Source of the DNA: Aquibacillus albus
GTDB taxonomy: Bacteria > Bacillota > Bacilli > Bacillales > Amphibacillaceae
Assembly (NCBI RefSeq): GCF_016908325.1
Contig: NZ_JAFBDR010000003.1
Coordinates: 62,001 to 126,000 of the forward strand
DNA length: 64,000 nucleotides
Reading direction: 5' to 3'
Of the stretch, positions 56,026 to 63,582 are shown one piece after another. The position numbers and the translations under genes are program-made. How positions within the stretch are numbered: position 1 is the stretch's first letter; each line of letters begins with the position of its first letter. The notes under the pieces were generated by a model. That model was not told where the DNA came from, ran no database searches, and was given only the letters and a program-made list of their open reading frames with translations.

Positions 56026-57099
56026 CTATTCTACTTTCATTGCTTCTTTTTGAGCAATTAAACAAAGCTCTGCTGCTTTAAATGCATGCTCCTGTGTCAT
56101 TGCATGTTCCGTTCGATTGATACAATCTAAAATCAGTTCACCAAAGAACGGAAATCCTACTTTTCCTGTTAAGTGAAAATGCTTTTCTCCCTCTTGCGTA
56201 ACAAGGTATAAATGGTCTTTCGAGTCCTCTCTTGCAACGTCAATATACTTCCGGATTTCAATGTAACCTTCTGTACCAAGAATAAAGGTTCTGCCATCTC
56301 CCCAAGTTCCTAACCCGTCTGGAGTGAACCAATCAACTCGGAAATATTGGGTAGCTCCATTGTCACCAACTAAAGTTGCATCACCATAATCTTCAAGTTC
56401 CGGATGATCGGGATTGTTATAGTTTGCTACTTTACTTGATGCAACTTTGGCGTCCTTATTTTTTGTATAAAACAAGAACTGCTCAATTTGGTGGCTACCA
56501 ATGTCACATAAAATTCCACCGTAATATTCCTTCTCAAAAAACCAATTCGGTCTAGAAGGTGCATTTAAACGGTGCGGGCCAAATCCGGTAATTTGGATTA
56601 CTCTCCCGATGGCACCTTCATCAATTAATTGACCAGCAAACACAGCACTTTCCACATGGAGACGTTCACTATAGTAAACCATATACTTTTTATCGGTTTC
56701 AGCTGTTTTTTGCCTTGCTTTCTCTAATTGCTCTAGTGATGTAAATGGTGTTTTATCGGTAAAATAATCTTTTCCATAATCCATTACACGCAGTCCCAAA
56801 TCGCAGCGCTTTGAGGGTATTGCTGCAGCAGCTACTAACCGAACTTCCTTATCATTTAAAATTTCTTCTTCAGACGTAGCAACCTGTACTTCTGGAAATT
56901 TTTCCTTAAAAGCTTTTATTTTTTCGGGATCAGGATCATAGACCCACTTTAGTTGAGCCCCTGCTTCTAAAAGACCATTACACATCCCATAGATATGGCC
57001 ATGGTCGAGTGCAATTGCCGCAAAAGGAAATTCCCCATCTGCGACAACTTTATTTACTTTTCCTTTCGGTGCATAGTTCATACCGTCCTGGTTTCCCAT
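56026..57099 (-). CDS. Gfo/Idh/MocA family oxidoreductase (paralogue of 10737-11837)
   Basis: A 357-residue protein sharing most of its sequence with 10737-11837, including GMNYAP, LDHGHIYGMCNGL, YYSERLHVESAVFAGQLIDEGA and FRVDWFTPDGLGTWGDGR. The usual GxGxxG is absent in both, so the nucleotide site is atypical. Here it is paired with an isomerase/epimerase, there with a cupin isomerase. An AAGGAAAG site precedes the ATG. Substrate unknown. Confidence 0.87.
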   Translation of the reverse strand: MGNQDGMNYAPKGKVNKVVADGEFPFAAIALDHGHIYGMCNGLLEAGAQLKWVYDPDPEKIKAFKEKFPEVQVATSEEEILNDKEVRLVAAAAIPSKRCDLGLRVMDYGKDYFTDKTPFTSLEQLEKARQKTAETDKKYMVYYSERLHVESAVFAGQLIDEGAIGRVIQITGFGPHRLNAPSRPNWFFEKEYYGGILCDIGSHQIEQFLFYTKNKDAKVASSKVANYNNPDHPELEDYGDATLVGDNGATQYFRVDWFTPDGLGTWGDGRTFILGTEGYIEIRKYIDVAREDSKDHLYLVTQEGEKHFHLTGKVGFPFFGELILDCINRTEHAMTQEHAFKAAELCLIAQKEAMKVE

Positions 57100-57125
57100 G
57101 TTAAACTTTCCTTTCTTTCACTAGA

Positions 57126-58286
57126 CTAATAGGTTCCTTCTACGTTCAAAGTAACGCTATTGCTTTCCTTTTTAACAGTAGATGAAGCAATTTTCTCTTG
57201 TAAATGCTTATAATAAAGATCCTCGTCAATTGGGAATGCCACCCAATCATCTAGCCATGCAGACAATTGCATCGCATTGGATAAGGTCAGACCTTTAATC
57301 CCTTCTGCTCCTGGAGCTAATAAGGATGTTCCTTTTAAAATGGCATCAACGAAGTTTTGTGTAATTCCTTGGTGTGCTGTTTCCTGTCCTTGAATAGGAA
57401 CCTCAACCTTCCAGCACTCTGGTGATCCAAATCCACCTTTGTATTCCCGATTAAATTCCGGTTCTGGTACTCGAAGTCTCCAAAAGTCCATCTTTCCATT
57501 TTCCACAACTACTTTTCCACGATCACCGGCAATTTCAAGTCGATTGGTTCCAGGCGCTTCACCTGTTGTTGTGATAAAAACCGCAGTAGCACCATTTTCA
57601 TATTCTGCATAAGCAGTTACATCATCTTCCACTTCAATATCCCGGTACTTACCGAAATTACAAAAAGCCCTCATTCGTGTTGGCATCATACCAGTCATCC
57701 ATTGCCATAAATCCAATTGGTGTGGACATTGATTGATTAGTACTCCACCACCTTCTCCGGCCCAAGTTGCACGCCAGCCACCTGAATCATAATAGCTTTG
57801 AGAACGGTACCAATTTGTAATAAGCCAATTAATTCGGCGAATTTCACCAAGTTCACCCGATTGAATCAAATCGCGTAGCTTTTGATACAGGGGATTTGTT
57901 CTTTGGTTGTACATCATCGAGAATACTTTTCCACTTTCTTCAGCTGCTTCATTCATTTCTCGTACCTGTTTCGTATAAACACCAGCTGGCTTTTCACAAA
58001 GTACATGAAGTCCATGCTCAAAGGCTTTAATTGCAAGCTGTGGATGATCATAGTGTGGTGTAGCAATAAGAACTGCATCCACTAAGCCTGATTCAAAAAA
58101 GGCATCTTCGTCGGTAAAAACTTTCACATCATTGTTTAACGTTTTCTCAAGTTGGACCCCTCGTTCTTTACTGCTGTCCAATACAGCAGTAAGTCTCGCA
58201 CCATTAATTGCCTTTTCCTGAATGTAATTCGCATGAGATCCTCCCATATTTCCGACTCCAATAATTCCAATTCTAACTTCTTCCAT
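57126..58286 (-). CDS. Gfo/Idh/MocA family oxidoreductase
   Basis: A 386-residue protein with GIIGVGNMGGSHANY in the Rossmann fold, HVLCEKPAGVY as EKP motif, and GGGVLINQCPHQLDLWQWMTGM with the probable catalytic His. The second ATG (58286) has better spacing from GAGGTGG than the one at 58292. It lies 27 bp ahead of the next oxidoreductase. Family members of this type act on myo-inositol, scyllo-inositol or 3-keto glycosides. Confidence 0.87.
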   Translation of the reverse strand: MEEVRIGIIGVGNMGGSHANYIQEKAINGARLTAVLDSSKERGVQLEKTLNNDVKVFTDEDAFFESGLVDAVLIATPHYDHPQLAIKAFEHGLHVLCEKPAGVYTKQVREMNEAAEESGKVFSMMYNQRTNPLYQKLRDLIQSGELGEIRRINWLITNWYRSQSYYDSGGWRATWAGEGGGVLINQCPHQLDLWQWMTGMMPTRMRAFCNFGKYRDIEVEDDVTAYAEYENGATAVFITTTGEAPGTNRLEIAGDRGKVVVENGKMDFWRLRVPEPEFNREYKGGFGSPECWKVEVPIQGQETAHQGITQNFVDAILKGTSLLAPGAEGIKGLTLSNAMQLSAWLDDWVAFPIDEDLYYKHLQEKIASSTVKKESNSVTLNVEGTY

Positions 58287-58360
58287 TTTCATTCCACCTC
58301 TTTGTATAAAAAGTATAATAGTTTTTAAATTAACTTATTTAAGTATGGTATTAGCTAATC

Positions 58361-59410
58361 TCAAAGGAGAGATATGGCTTTATTATGATTAAAATAAATG
58401 GTTTTACCCGTTTTTGAAGATTCATAGATAGCCAATATAACCTTTACAGCATCAAGCCCTGCTTCTAATGGTACGTATGGAGCTAAATCCTGTTGAATCG
58501 ACTGAACAAAATCAGCAATAATTGTCTTGTGCCCATCTCCATAAACACTTGGAGGATTTTCTTTTTGCGTCATGAGCATTTCCTGTTCTTCTTTTTCAAA
58601 CGTTCTTGAAAATCGCCAATGTTTAATCTGGTTAACAGCACTTCCTCCGATACTTACGGTACCCTTTTCACCAAATAAATTGATACCGGCACCGAGATCT
58701 ACTGGATAAATGATGCCTGTTCCATCAAGTACACCTGTGGTACCGCTTTCGAATTCTATAATTGCCGTACCTACATCTTCCATCTCGATATCTCTTAGTT
58801 GTGTAGTTGTTTTTCCATAAACGCTTTTCACGGGACCCATCATCCATAAGAAAAGATCAATGGTATGGATGGCTTGATTCATTAGGACACCATCTACCAT
58901 TTGTTTTGTACCACGCCAGGCGTCCTGATCATAATATGCTTGCTCTCGATTCCACCGAACACTTGCTGTACCATAACAAAGCTTCCCAAATCTGCCATCA
59001 TTCAATGCTGCTTTAGTCGTTTGAACTGCTTCGTTAAATCGATTTTGATGTACTACAGTAGCTTTGACATTGAACTTTTTAGCCGTTTCAATGATACGAT
59101 TCGCATCTTCTATCGTTGTTGCTAATGGCTTTTCAATCATCACATGTTTTCCTTTTTCCATTGCTTGAATAGCCATTTCTGCATGAAGTCCATTCGGTGT
59201 ACAAATGTTAATTACTTCAATTCGAGGATTATTCAACATGTCTTGATAACTTGTGTATGTGTCAGACACATGATAATCCTTAGCCATTTTTTCCAATCTA
59301 TTATCATTGATGTCACACAAAGCAAGTAAATTTGCATCTTTTTCTTCACTAATGGCTGCGGCATGAACTTCTGCCACCCTTCCACATCCAACAATACCAA
59401 AGCTAACCAT
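58361..59410 (-). CDS. Gfo/Idh/MocA family oxidoreductase
   Basis: A 349-residue protein with GIVGCGRVAEVHAAAI at the N-terminus, HVMIEKPLA as the EKP motif and MVDGVLMNQAIHTIDLFLWMMGP with the probable catalytic His. A GGGGGAGG site precedes the ATG. It leads an operon of three oxidoreductases, an isomerase/epimerase and a truncated epimerase. A -10-like TATAAT lies about 50 bp upstream on the minus strand. Substrate not determinable. Confidence 0.87.
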   Translation of the reverse strand: MVSFGIVGCGRVAEVHAAAISEEKDANLLALCDINDNRLEKMAKDYHVSDTYTSYQDMLNNPRIEVINICTPNGLHAEMAIQAMEKGKHVMIEKPLATTIEDANRIIETAKKFNVKATVVHQNRFNEAVQTTKAALNDGRFGKLCYGTASVRWNREQAYYDQDAWRGTKQMVDGVLMNQAIHTIDLFLWMMGPVKSVYGKTTTQLRDIEMEDVGTAIIEFESGTTGVLDGTGIIYPVDLGAGINLFGEKGTVSIGGSAVNQIKHWRFSRTFEKEEQEMLMTQKENPPSVYGDGHKTIIADFVQSIQQDLAPYVPLEAGLDAVKVILAIYESSKTGKTIYFNHNKAISLL

Positions 59411-59522
59411 CTAAATGGCCTCCCCCAGTAACTTTTGACATAGCTATCGTTTCTTAAAATTATACTATATATTTTGTTGAATGTTGCAATATGGATAAAA
59501 GTAAGCAATATATAACAAAAAA

Positions 59523-59582
59523 GACTAAAGATAGAACAACTTTAGTCAGGCTGTCGAGAAAGTATCTCGACAGCCTTTTTTT
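59523..59582 (+). terminator. Two stacked hairpins at the left edge of the IS region
   Basis: GACTAAAG...CTTTAGTC (59523-59547) is followed directly by AGGCTGTCGAGA...TCTCGACAGCCT (59548-59576) and a seven-T run. The first 25 bases are repeated exactly at 61372-61396. As plus-strand terminators they have no plus-strand gene upstream, so they may shield the element or mark its edge. Confidence 0.7.
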
Positions 59583-59610
59583 CGATTGGAAAACTATGTG
59601 TTCCTAAAGT

Positions 59611-59779
59611 TGTCCCAGTTGAAATACACTTCGCTTTCCGCGGGCAATCCGCGAGCCTCCTCGAACTCCACTATCGTTCCGTTCTGCGGGGTCTCACCTG
59701 GCTTGGGACTGCGATTACTCGTCCCACCGAAAACCTTTTGCTTTTCCCGCAGGAGTCTTCGTGTATTTCAACTGGGACA
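59611..59779 (+). repeat. Structured repeat element C (forward)
   Basis: A 169-bp element with a 19-bp perfect terminal inverted repeat (TGTCCCAGTTGAAATACAC). The interior carries CGCTTTCCGCGGGC, GAGCCTCCTCG, TGCGGGGTCT and CCGCAGGAGTCTTCG, as in A, B and D. It lies just upstream of the transposase gene. Confidence 0.8.
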
Positions 59780-59824
59780 GCGGTTTGATACAATATTGGT
59801 AGATTTGATTTAGGCGGTGATTTG

Positions 59825-61165
59825 ATGTTTCAAACTCAAAAAGATAGGCAAAACGAAATAGAAATGGTAATGATTGATGAGCTTGTGCCAGAAGACCACT
59901 TACTGCGTAAGATTGACAAATATATTGATTTTTCCTTTATCCCAGATAAAGTGCGTTCATTCTATTCAGAAGACAACGGACGTCCATCACTTAATCCCCT
60001 CGTATTATTTAAAATGATGTTTATTGGTTACATTTATGGTATTCGTTCAGAAAGAGAGCTCGAACGACAAATTCAAACCAATGTAGCCCATAGATGGTTT
60101 CTTGGATTGAAGCTTACAGATCCAGTACCACATCACTCAACTATTAGTTGGAATCGACGTACTCGATTCAAGGACACTGATATATTTCAGGAAGTTTTCG
60201 ATGAAATTGTACTTCAAGCTATGAGCCACCGCATGGTGGGTGGACGTGTATTATATACAGACTCCACCCATTTAAAAGCGAATGCAAATAAGAAAAAACT
60301 AACGAAACAAGAGATAAATGTGGAAACAGCAGACTACATAGAAGAATTGAATGAAGCAGTGGAAAAGGACAGAGTAAATCATGGAAAAAAGCCTCTAAAA
60401 TCTAGGAAGGTGGTGGGTGAATCAAAAGAAATCAAAGTTAGTGATACTGATCCAGAAAGTGGTTACTTATATCGAGAAAACAAACCAGAAGGTTTCTTTT
60501 ACCTTGATCATCGGACAACGGACCTTAAGTACAATATTATTACGGATGTCCATGTCACTCCAGGAAATGTTCATGAATTCCAAACCGTACTTAGATCGCC
60601 TTGATCGTCAAATGAATCGATTCGATTTTGAAGTGGAAGCTGTGGGCTTAGATGCTGGTTATTTAACTACTCCTATTTGCCATGGTTTAGAAAAACGGAA
60701 AATCTTTGGGGTAATTGCTCACCGTCGTTATCAATCGAAAAAGGATTTCTTCCAAAATGGAAATATATATATAATGCTGAACAGGATTCCTATGTTTGTC
60801 CAGAAGGACAAACACTTCACTATGCAACTACAGATCGACAAGGATACCGCCACTATAAATCAGATTCTGAAAAATGCATGAACTGTCCATTATTAGCTAA
60901 GTGTACGAAAAGTAAAGCAATAACTAGACATGTATGGGAGGGTGCTAAAGAGCAGGTTCGATTGAACCGATTATCCAATGAAGGAAAATGGATTTATCGA
61001 ATGAGAAAAGAGAAAATTGAGCGTAGTTTTGCAGATTCAAAAGAACTGCATGGACTACGTTACTGTCGCTTGCGCGGATTACAAAACGTTAGTGAACAAG
61101 CGTTACTGACGGCAGCATGTCAGAACATGAAGAAGATTGCCCTCCACCTATCTCGGGGAAGTTAG
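59825..61165 (+). pseudogene. IS1182-like transposase, two frameshifts
   Basis: The first frame (ATG 59825, stop 60602-60604) encodes the DUF772 N-terminal domain ([19 protein letters not shown]) and the start of a DDE domain ([14 protein letters not shown]). The reading then continues in the +1 frame from about 60585 ([25 protein letters not shown]) and returns to the first frame near 60757 ([20 protein letters not shown]) through CxxC and [20 protein letters not shown] to the end. A one-base gain and a one-base loss about 170 bp apart explain this. Probably inactive. Confidence 0.88.
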
Positions 61166-61199
61166 GTGGAGGAGAATCTTTTTCGTTAAAGTGCAAACT

Positions 61200-61319
61200 G
61201 CGGGGGCGAAAACCACGAGACTCCTGCGGAAAAACGAGCGAGCCAAGACCCCGCAGCGCGGGTTTTCGCGAGGAGGCTTGGGCGTTCGTCCGCGGAAAGC
61301 GAGTGGTTTTCGCCCCCGC
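61200..61319 (-). repeat. Structured repeat element D (reverse)
   Basis: A 120-bp element with a 17-bp perfect terminal inverted repeat (GCGGGGGCGAAAACCAC). Its core (GAGACTCCTGCGG, AGACCCCGCAG, CGAGGAGGCTTGGGCG, CCGCGGAAAGCGAG) is the reverse complement of that in C. With C it brackets the transposase gene in inverted orientation. Confidence 0.8.
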
Positions 61320-61336
61320 GGGGCTAATATAAAAAA

Positions 61337-61402
61337 AGCTTGTAGAAAAACAAGGGGTTTCTCTACAAGCTGACTAAAGATAGAACAACTTTAGTCTTTT
61401 TT
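61337..61402. terminator. Paired terminators at the right edge of the IS region
   Basis: AGCTTGTAGA...TCTACAAGCT (61337-61371) has a T-run on the minus strand and should end the small secreted protein gene. GACTAAAG...CTTTAGTC (61372-61396) followed by TTTTTTC is a plus-strand terminator and an exact 25-bp repeat of 59523-59547. Confidence 0.75.
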
Positions 61403-61425
61403 CATGTATCTACCACGTCATTCTT

Positions 61426-61875
61426 TTATTTCTTATAGTTCCACAATATTTTCCAGTCTCCATCTTCCTTTGTAGCATATACATCTTGAACAATTGAAAA
61501 ATTACCATATTTACCTTTAAATGTTTGCGTTACAATTACTTTATATGCAGTATCCATTACCTTCGATTCCTCTTCCATCTTCCAATTATTAACCTTATCA
61601 GCCCCACTCAACTCATACGTAAATGTAGAAACTCCAAAATGGTTCATAAATACATGTGCTCTATCTTGTATATAGTGTCCTTTACCAAACCTATCCTTCA
61701 TCTGACTGTGAAAAAGCTCCCACGAGTCGTTGAACCTACCTTCTTGTTCAAAGCTATAAAAAAGATCAATCGTTTCTTTTGCCTGATGCTTTGGAGACAA
61801 TTGAACAAAAATACACGAAGTTAATCCAATAACTAAAACGAAAATAAAGCATGCAAACACCTGTCTTTTATACAC
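61426..61875 (-). CDS. Small secreted or membrane-anchored protein of unknown function
   Basis: About 149 residues from the GTG at 61875, which has AAAGGGGA seven bases before it; a longer frame upstream runs into a repeat end. A hydrophobic N-terminal segment (QVFACFIFVLVIGLTSC) looks like a signal peptide with a lipobox-like LTSC. The rest (ETIDLFYSFEQEGRFNDSWELFHSQMKD ... VYATKEDGDWKILWNYKK) resembles NTF2-like domains. Function unknown. Confidence 0.75.
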   Translation of the reverse strand: MYKRQVFACFIFVLVIGLTSCIFVQLSPKHQAKETIDLFYSFEQEGRFNDSWELFHSQMKDRFGKGHYIQDRAHVFMNHFGVSTFTYELSGADKVNNWKMEEESKVMDTAYKVIVTQTFKGKYGNFSIVQDVYATKEDGDWKILWNYKK

Positions 61876-61910
61876 ATAACCGTCCCCTTTAGCCACTAAC
61901 TTGATTGTGG

Positions 61911-61932
61911 TGACTTTTGAACAACCTTTATT
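61911..61932. repeat. Fragment of the GTTCAAA/TTGAACAACC repeat family
   Basis: GACTTTTGAACAACCTTTA matches the right end of the repeat at 42381-42450. It lies just upstream of the small secreted protein gene. Confidence 0.45.
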
Positions 61933-61959
61933 AATAAAATTATTCAAATACATGTCCAT

Positions 61960-62304
61960 TTATTATTTCGCCACGTTAAAGAACTACTTTGTTAACTAGC
62001 ACGAACCAGTGGGTAATGGAATAATTTTTTAAAAAAATTCAAAAATTAGGACTTTAGTCTGATGAAAACGCTTTATATGTGTTATATACTGAAAACGGTT
62101 ACAAATCATATGGTTTGTGTACATATACTGTTTCTTTACATAATCAATATGCCAATTGGTTATGTAAGAAGTACATGTGCAGTATTTTTCAAAATAGATT
62201 GTCCCCCTATTGAGCATCCGGAAACGGGTGCTCCTTTTTTTATTCACTAAGAAAAGGACGTACAGTGAATAAATTTCACCTGTACATCCTTTAAATTTTT
62301 ATTT
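61960..62304. other. Gene-free interval with several inverted repeats and a plus-strand terminator
   Basis: Besides a cre-like ATGAAAACGCTTTAT near 62061, this interval has ACAAATCATATGGTTTGT and TTACATAA...TTATGTAA hairpins, then GAGCATCCG-GAAA-CGGGTGCTC (62213-62234) followed by CCTTTTTTT. A terminator without an upstream plus-strand gene could end a small RNA. The one open frame here reads through the terminator and is not credible. Confidence 0.5.
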
Positions 62305-62829
62305 TTAATTTGCTTCTGCGGTTTCATCAAATCTTCTTGTTCGACCTGGTTTATGCACTTTCCTATAATTACGTATGAACGGAATCACGTATCTGTCTAA
62401 ACCATATCTTCCTGCATTGTAACCAGCTACTAATAGGAAGATTGTTAACAAGATCATTTGTCCATTGGTGCTGATTGTTCCACTAAATATGAAAGCGAAG
62501 TTCATGACTATCCCCATTAACGCGGCGAAGTTTGTAAATAACCCTAAGATTAGTGCTATGCCTACAAGTAACTCTCCCCATGCAACTAAGAAACTAAATA
62601 CGGTGGCACCAGGTAATGCGACGTTTTCTAAAAATGCTGCCCACCATCCTTGTACGGCTGGGTGATCTCCGGTTGCTTTCCCGATAGATCCTTGGATAAA
62701 TCCTGTGGCATCAAATCCGCCAGTTACTTTCCCCCATCCTGCTGTTAACCACGCATAACCTATATAAATCCGAATGACTGCTAATACTCCAGCAACAACA
62801 TTGTTTTTTCTTAATAATTGTACAAACAT
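62305..62829 (-). CDS. DoxX-family membrane protein
   Basis: About 174 residues with four membrane segments (VVAGVLAVIRIYIGYAWLTAGWGKV, LVAWGELLVGIALILGLFTNFAALMGIVMNF, ILLTIFLLVAGYNAGRYGLDRY). DoxX proteins are quinone-linked or redox-stress membrane proteins. The second ATG (62829) has better spacing from AAGGAG than the one at 62835. A CAAGAATTCTTG palindrome lies about 210 bp upstream. Not related to the sugar genes. Confidence 0.88.
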   Translation of the reverse strand: MFVQLLRKNNVVAGVLAVIRIYIGYAWLTAGWGKVTGGFDATGFIQGSIGKATGDHPAVQGWWAAFLENVALPGATVFSFLVAWGELLVGIALILGLFTNFAALMGIVMNFAFIFSGTISTNGQMILLTIFLLVAGYNAGRYGLDRYVIPFIRNYRKVHKPGRTRRFDETAEAN

Positions 62830-63288
62830 TTTCATTCGCTCCTTATTTTTACTTATTATTGTTTGTTCAAAACTTCACATAAATCTGTAAAATTAAACCT
62901 CTACTGTTTTATTATTGATTCGTTGTACCCGTTTGTCATTCAACAAACATTTTGTCTGCCCCTTTCTTTAATTTTTGATTTTTGTGATATTTTCTTGCTG
63001 TTCACATTGTTCACCTTTTCACATATTATCTTACAAGAATTCTTGTTTTTTTATTACATTTTTATAATAACATGTTTTTTATGTTTATAAATAAGTTTGC
63101 TCAGTCATTCACATTGTCGTAAAAGCTGTATGACAAAAATATGAACAATTAGATTTTATATTGACAAAATAACACATCAGAATCTCGTATCCAAGCACTT
63201 CAACATAGAATAATTAACAACTAGTATCTGAATAATTTTAAGATAATGTCACATATTAACAAAAAACATTATGTGTGAGGTGATTTCT
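62830..63288. other. AT-rich divergent intergenic region
   Basis: This gap between the DoxX and zinc-ribbon genes should hold both promoters. It has a perfect 12-bp palindrome CAAGAATTCTTG at 63034-63045 and a TTGACA near 63162. No gene is supportable in it. Confidence 0.5.
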
Positions 63289-63486
63289 ATGGGGCTTTTC
63301 AATGCGTTATCCAATTGGTCCAATAGCCGCTATCAAAAAAAAGTTTCTAAAGCGAAAGCTGATGGGGTATGTCCTGACTGTGGTGGTAGAGGTATCGAAA
63401 TCATGCCATATGAACACTTTTTTGATAGTTCATTCCAATGTGCTGGATGTAATGGAAGCGGACTATATGATGATTGGGAGAAGTAA
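63289..63486 (+). CDS. Small zinc-ribbon protein
   Basis: A 65-residue protein with two CxxC pairs in CPDCGGRGIE and CAGCNGSG, the DnaJ-type CxxCxGxG pattern that binds zinc. The GAGGTG site before the ATG at 63289 favours this start over an ATG six codons earlier. Similar small proteins are common in Bacillaceae, with no assigned role. A strong terminator follows at once. Confidence 0.8.
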   Translation: MGLFNALSNWSNSRYQKKVSKAKADGVCPDCGGRGIEIMPYEHFFDSSFQCAGCNGSGLYDDWEK

Positions 63487-63522
63487 GTAATCGATGGGGC
63501 TATCCCCATCGATTACTTATTT
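63485..63522 (+). terminator. Terminator of the zinc-ribbon gene
   Basis: AAGTAATCGATGGGG...CCCCATCGATTACTT is a 15-bp perfect stem with a CTAT loop followed by ATTTT. It begins inside the stop codon. Confidence 0.85.
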
Positions 63523-63582
63523 TCGCATTTCACAAAATAGCACACTAGCCTTAGACGGACAGTGTACTATTTTAATTACGTT

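Noticed and set aside
59611-59779. Element C as the terminal inverted repeat of the IS
   Set aside because: Its two arms pair with each other within 169 bp, not with the arms of D on the far side of the transposase, so it is a self-contained element and not a simple IS end.
62062-62250. A 62-codon plus-strand frame
   Set aside because: It reads straight through the terminator hairpin and T-run at 62213-62241 and lacks a ribosome binding site.
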